In this document: in pieces, positions 60,204 to 64,000 of the stretch
How the letters are laid out: each line of letters begins with the position of its first letter
Position numbering within the stretch: the first letter of the stretch is position 1
The notes under the pieces: model-generated
The model's database searches: none
Told to the model about the DNA's origin: nothing
Seen by the model: only the letters and a program-made list of their open reading frames with translations
Assembly (NCBI GenBank): GCA_001600095.1
Contig: BCIX01000002.1
Coordinates: forward strand, 2,232,001-2,296,000
Direction of reading: 5' to 3'
DNA from: Bullera alba
Lineage: Eukaryota > Basidiomycota > Tremellomycetes > Tremellales > Bulleraceae
DNA length: 64,000 nt
Translations under genes and position numbers: made by a program

Positions 60204-60713
60204 ATGCCTTTCCCAATAAAGACCGAAGGCGCGCTCAAGCCAGAATCTACCAGCTCAGAAGTCGCCGACGCTATCACGTCCTCATGGAGCAAGGGGTTAT
60301 CTGACTTTGCCGCTGGGGCGACCATGTCTAAGGCCGAAGCGGACAAATTTGCCCAGGCTTTGAACCATTACGCAGGTTCCTACGTGACCGGGAGCGCAGG
60401 GCGAGTTCATGAAGAGACCAAGGGTACTGACGACGAGGCGAAGCCGTGGACGCATGTCTCCGTCATCAATGGCGAGAGTTACGAATGTGGGGCTGTAGAG
60501 CTCTTTGTGGAGAAGGGATCCAAGGCGGAATACATGACGTTGTCTTTCGGGGCAACGGAGGGATCAGACAAGGTGACTTACCCGATCACATTGAGTGACT
60601 TCGCTCCAACAACAAAACCAACGAATGACCCGGCCGGATGGCGAGAAACAGTTATCGTGTCCGGGGGGCGCACACCCCTGGCGGCGGCAGATATCTACGT
60701 TCCAGGAGAATAA
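60204..60713 (+). CDS. Unrecognised 170-residue intronless gene
   Basis: One open frame, MPFPIKTEGALKPES to IYVPGE, without any intron, which is unusual in this intron-dense window. No signal peptide, membrane segment or motif I can name. The N-terminal half is helical and polar (SSEVADAITSSWSKGLSDF, SKAEADKFAQALNHYAGSY). The C-terminal half looks like beta strands (YECGAVELFVEKG, EYMTLSFGATEG, RETVIVSGGRTPLAAAD). Frame and composition look genuinely coding. A soluble cytosolic protein is the cautious reading. The frame is open further upstream to 60102 but only the 60204 ATG sits after a leader-like stretch. Confidence 0.7.
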   Translation: MPFPIKTEGALKPESTSSEVADAITSSWSKGLSDFAAGATMSKAEADKFAQALNHYAGSYVTGSAGRVHEETKGTDDEAKPWTHVSVINGESYECGAVELFVEKGSKAEYMTLSFGATEGSDKVTYPITLSDFAPTTKPTNDPAGWRETVIVSGGRTPLAAADIYVPGE

Positions 60714-61143
60714 GACGGAAGTCTACTCCTCCTGAACCGGGAATCGGTACGGCAGATCATATCCAGGGGTACTAAGCGTATGTCATGGGCGAGGTGAGGG
60801 CGCCAATGAGTGTGAGCCGATGCGGTAGGTGTGATCAGTCGATAGTTCAGTATCATATATTTCAAGGATGGAGATGTGAGCCAATGAATAGACTCCAAAG
60901 TTCCGCTAGCTAGTGTCGCGTCGCGACGCACCTGCGCCTCTTCGACTCGGGTCACCGGCTGGCAGGCTGCTGTGATCTGGAAGTTCGGTCTCAGTTGTCA
61001 ATCTTCTAGGGGAAAGTAGACGATACTGCAAGATTGTCGCCAATTTGTAAACATGTGTCGTGCTGGGCAATCATTGTTGCATGTACGAGTACATCGCCAG
61101 CTCCGATGATTAGCCCATAAGTTGCGATATCTCCGATGGCGGT
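60714..61143. other. Convergent gap before PRP18
   Basis: 430 nt between the end of the 170-aa gene and the end of PRP18. It should hold both terminators. Nothing else seen. Confidence 0.5.
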
Positions 61144-62648
61144 CTAACCGTTTGTGAAAAAGTCAATAGCCTGTGATTTCGTCAGCTCTACTGCAGATTG
61201 CTACACAGAATTGAGCTCTTACCGCTTGACTGCCTGGATATACTTTCTATTCTCCTCAGAGTTCAGCGCATGCTAGGGCACACTTTCAGCTCTGCACACC
61301 AGGTCTTCCTTCGATAGAAGTGTTACGACTCACCGCGATGTTATCCTGACCGATCTTCTCGCGCGCCGACCGCTCATGAATACCAACGGAGGTGACACCG
61401 ATGGGCCATGCGGCATTTCCTATTGACATTCGTAGATACGCGTCGTTTGCCTTTTGATACGACCGATTCTGCATGTGATGCACAATTTCCGCTAGATTCC
61501 GTAGTACGTCTGCGGGCAGATCCTGTCGCCTTCGTTAGCTGCCATCCCGGTGTCAAAGACCCGTGGTATTAAGCTAACGTACGCGTTTCCGCAGGAGTCT
61601 GAACAAGGGTTTGAGGTTTTGTGCCGAGTCAACCTGCGTAGCAGCTGCTAGCTTCCCTGCTGTCGTTCGCTTGATCTCGACTGTATAGTGCGTTAGCGAG
61701 GGGCACGAGAGGCGAATGGAAATTTCTACCGGGTCTAGCGTCCATCCACTCTTCCCACTCCTTCAGGACGTTCTGAATAGCGTGTTAGCCCTATCTCAGC
61801 TAGAGAGTCCCGGGAGCTACACACCTTTAGAGCATAGTAGATCAACGGGTAGAGCTTGTTTGGATCCGACTTCACGAGCTTGAGATCGATCAAGGCTACC
61901 TCCATACCCTTCATCTTGTCTTTACTCTTCCCGCTCGTCTCCTTTCCCTCCTCCGCAGGACCATCTTCGGTACTTGATTGCTGCTTGGACGCCTCCGCAG
62001 CTGCCTTTTCATGTGTCAATCTCGCCAATTTCCCGGCTTCCTTCTCATCCATGCTACTCTCCATATTGGCCAACGTCTTTCTGAAATCGTTGAGACCGCT
62101 ACCTCCGCCTCCCTTCTCTTCCAACAGCTCCAACGCTCGGAGTCGTAGTCGTCGGTCCTTGTCGGACTCTCCAAACAATCGTATAGGTTGTCCTTTGGCT
62201 CTTAGTCTCCGTATACATTCTTCCGGAGAGATGTTGAATGATTCGCCTGCTGGAGCGGGAGAGTCCGTTCGTCCTGGATCTGGAGTGTTGCGAGAGGATC
62301 CACCTGGAGAGGACACAGCTAGCTTTGCCAGTGACGAGTTACGAGCTTGTTCAGCCTACAGCCGCATCAGTATCTTGCAATGCTATTGCTACCTCACAAG
62401 ATAGAGTGGACGGCTCTCGAGAAGGATCGCGCGTTGCTCACCTCTTTGCGCGCTTTGTACGCCTTGCCTTCAGCTTTCAGAGCCTCTTTCCGCACTGCAT
62501 CCTCCATTCGCTTCTTCCGCTCCTCCTCCTCCCTCGCCTTCTCAATGTCTGCCCGTCGCATGTACTTTTTCGCCGGACCATCGCTCGGTCCAGCCTCGAT
62601 CTCTAGGGCTTTTCTCTTCGCATTGATCTCTGCTAGTAGGCCTTCCAT
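61144..62648 (-). CDS. PRP18: Pre-mRNA splicing factor 18
   Basis: A second-step splicing factor that stabilises the 3' splice site with Slu7. It starts MEGLLAEINAKRKALEIE, followed by a highly charged helix (KAREEEERKKRMEDAVRKEA). The PRP4/18 motif region is ISPEECIRRLRAKGQPIRLFG and SDKDRRLRLRALELLEE. The conserved C-terminal helical domain shows LYPLIYYALKNVLKEWEEWM, LFRLLRKRDLPADVLRNLAE, KANDAYLRMSIGNAAWPIGV, TSVGIHERSAREKI and KRLLTFFTNG at the end. About 390 residues. The gene diverges from MMS2. Confidence 0.95.
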
Positions 62649-63010
62649 CTTGTTGGTATGTCCGTGGAGTTAGTGAGCCTCCGTCGCTGAGCCGGTGAGC
62701 GGTACTGTACTTGACAAAAGTTGGACTCCAGTTGCAGTCGACGTTCAAGCAAGCTGAAACGGATTGGTTGTTTTGCCACTTTGAGAGTTGACCGTTCCTG
62801 AACCTGGTGGATTTGATTCCGCTCACTGACAACTATCGTCACCAGCAGCCAGCGTAACTGCAAGCAGACGGGTGAACGCTATGAACTCGGTATAACCTCA
62901 CTCGTTTACTTGCTTGTCCAACATTGAGCTATCACACACACAGCGGTTGAGATTCTACAGCAGAGTTCTAGCAGTGTTGTTTCAAGCCGGAACTATAGCC
63001 ATTCCACGCC
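62649..63010. promoter_or_regulatory. Divergent promoter region of PRP18 and MMS2
   Basis: 362 nt between two divergent starts. No supported gene or striking motif. Confidence 0.5.
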
Positions 63011-63749
63011 ATGGCTAAAGGTATGTCAGACGACCGCTTGGTCCCCCGCGCAATCCCCGGACTGACCTCTTTTTCCAGTCCCAAGAAGCTTCAGGCTGCT
63101 GTCTGAGCTAGAGCACGGAGAGAAGGGTATCGGAGATGGAAGCTGCAGTTATGGTCTAAAGGTCAGCTTATCGTAATCTTCGAAGACACTCGGCGATCCA
63201 GCTGTTGACGAAGCAACAGGACGGCGACGATATCGCCATGTACGAATGGAACGGGACGATCATCGGGCCCCCTCATTCGGCATACGAGAACCGTATCTTC
63301 TCGCTGAGTATCTACTGCGGAGACAAGTACCCAGGCGAGTCCACCCCATACATAATATACATAAGAGGTGTCCAACTGACAAACAAGTAGATGTCCCACC
63401 CCTTGTCAAGTTTGAGAGCAGAGTCAACCTCCCAAGTGTAGACCAGAATGGACTGGTAGGTGCACACAGTCTCGGCACAGTAGAAAAAATTGGCGTTAAA
63501 CACCTCTGTTAGGTCAACTTTGCCCGCATTGCCTCGATCAGTCAATGGAAGAGAGATTTCACACTCGAAACGATCCTCGTGGAGATCAGGCGGTGAGCTA
63601 AAGCATTTCCATGCAGCTCCAGCAGCGCGCTGAAAGAATCCCATAGTGACATGGCCTCCCCCGCCAACCGAAAGCAACCCCAACCACCCGAGTTCTCCGA
63701 GTTTCCCCCACTCGACCTCTCCGAGCTGGCCAGGCAGCGAAGAGTCTAA
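63011..63749 (+). CDS. MMS2: Ubiquitin-conjugating enzyme variant (UEV) Mms2
   Basis: Non-catalytic partner of Ubc13 for K63-linked ubiquitin chains in post-replication DNA repair. The first coding exon is only 10 nt (MAK plus one base), then [20 protein letters not shown] and CSYGLK. Later exons give [70 protein letters not shown] and [20 protein letters not shown]. No Cys stands at the E2 active-site position, as expected for a UEV. The end ([20 protein letters not shown]) is slightly longer than usual. Length is roughly 160 residues. Confidence 0.94.
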
Positions 63750-63898
63750 ACCCGAGATCAAGTTGCCCCTGCGCTAGTACGCGCGCGGGGATGATTGCAG
63801 AGTAGAAGATGACGAGAGGGAGCGGTATGAGGTATACGCCTGGACTCAATTTTCGTGTTCTCCTGGTCTCAACGCGCATCCTTCCAGCTCATGACCCC

Positions 63899-64000
63899 AT
63901 GCAGATCGTACAAAGTCAGTCATCGATAAGGGGAGACTTCGTCTTCGCGGACGGAAGGACGGGCATCCCTGATGAAGATGGTTATGACGCCAGCGGAATG
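63899..64000 (+). CDS. Possible 5' end of another gene (cut by window edge)
   Basis: From the ATG at 63899 the frame is open to the window end: MQIVQSQSSIRGDFVF, then ADGRTGIPDEDGYDASGM. The composition looks protein-like, but 34 codons are too few to identify it or to exclude chance. It would follow MMS2 in the same direction. Confidence 0.3.
   Translation, partial: MQIVQSQSSIRGDFVFADGRTGIPDEDGYDASGM

Overview
The window is nuclear DNA of a basidiomycete yeast, most like the Tremellomycetes (the Cryptococcus, Kwoniella and Tremella group). Genes sit close together on both strands and are split by many short introns, mostly about 45 to 90 nt, with GTNNGT donors, CTGAC-type branch points and CAG or TAG acceptors. 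The proteins are typical fungal housekeeping products. I see no transposon, tRNA, rRNA, CRISPR array or prokaryotic island. Exon joins were made by hand from splice signals and protein-family continuity. Gene ends are firmer than internal joins, and several 5' ends are uncertain. The species is an inference, because no rDNA or marker is present.

Layout, left half. Septin CDC3 (-, cut by the left edge) and U2 snRNP A' LEA1 (+) diverge. Acyl-protein thioesterase (-) and an ELMO-family protein (+) diverge. An APC15/Mnd2-like acidic protein (-) and a CMAS-family methyltransferase (-) follow. A possible 53-aa gene (-) diverges from a Ctr copper transporter (+). Then come TOF1 (-), tRNase Z TRZ1 (-), a secreted S28 serine peptidase (+), a D-2-hydroxyacid dehydrogenase (+), mitochondrial ribosomal protein bL12m (-) and the proteasome activator BLM10/PA200 (-, about 7.2 kb).

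Layout, right half. A possible 77-aa acidic gene (-) diverges from NOP58 (+). These are followed by ATG22 (+), a PP2C-like phosphatase (+), a roughly 1,400-residue disordered protein with an unrecognised C-terminal domain (+), cyclophilin-40 CPR6 (-), a roadblock/LC7 dynein light chain (+), a Golgi apyrase YND1-like protein (+), EXO84 (-), translin-associated factor X (+), UMP/CMP kinase URA6 (+), an unrecognised 170-aa intronless gene (+), PRP18 (-), the UEV protein MMS2 (+) and perhaps the start of another gene at the right edge.

There is no pathway cluster. Splicing (LEA1, PRP18), RNA processing (TRZ1, NOP58, TSNAX), genome maintenance (TOF1, MMS2), protein turnover (BLM10, S28 peptidase, ATG22, perhaps APC15) and polarity or trafficking (septin, ELMO, EXO84, APT1, dynein light chain) are simply interspersed. 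The points most worth a second look are: an 8-nt coding final exon that supplies the proteasome-docking tail of BLM10; ATG-less in-frame N-terminal extensions that look like a mitochondrial presequence on TRZ1 and a membrane anchor on APT1; a 232-nt hairpin-rich intron in LEA1; palindromic promoter motifs near TOF1 and between the methyltransferase and copper-transporter genes; two overlooked small genes; and the large disordered protein.
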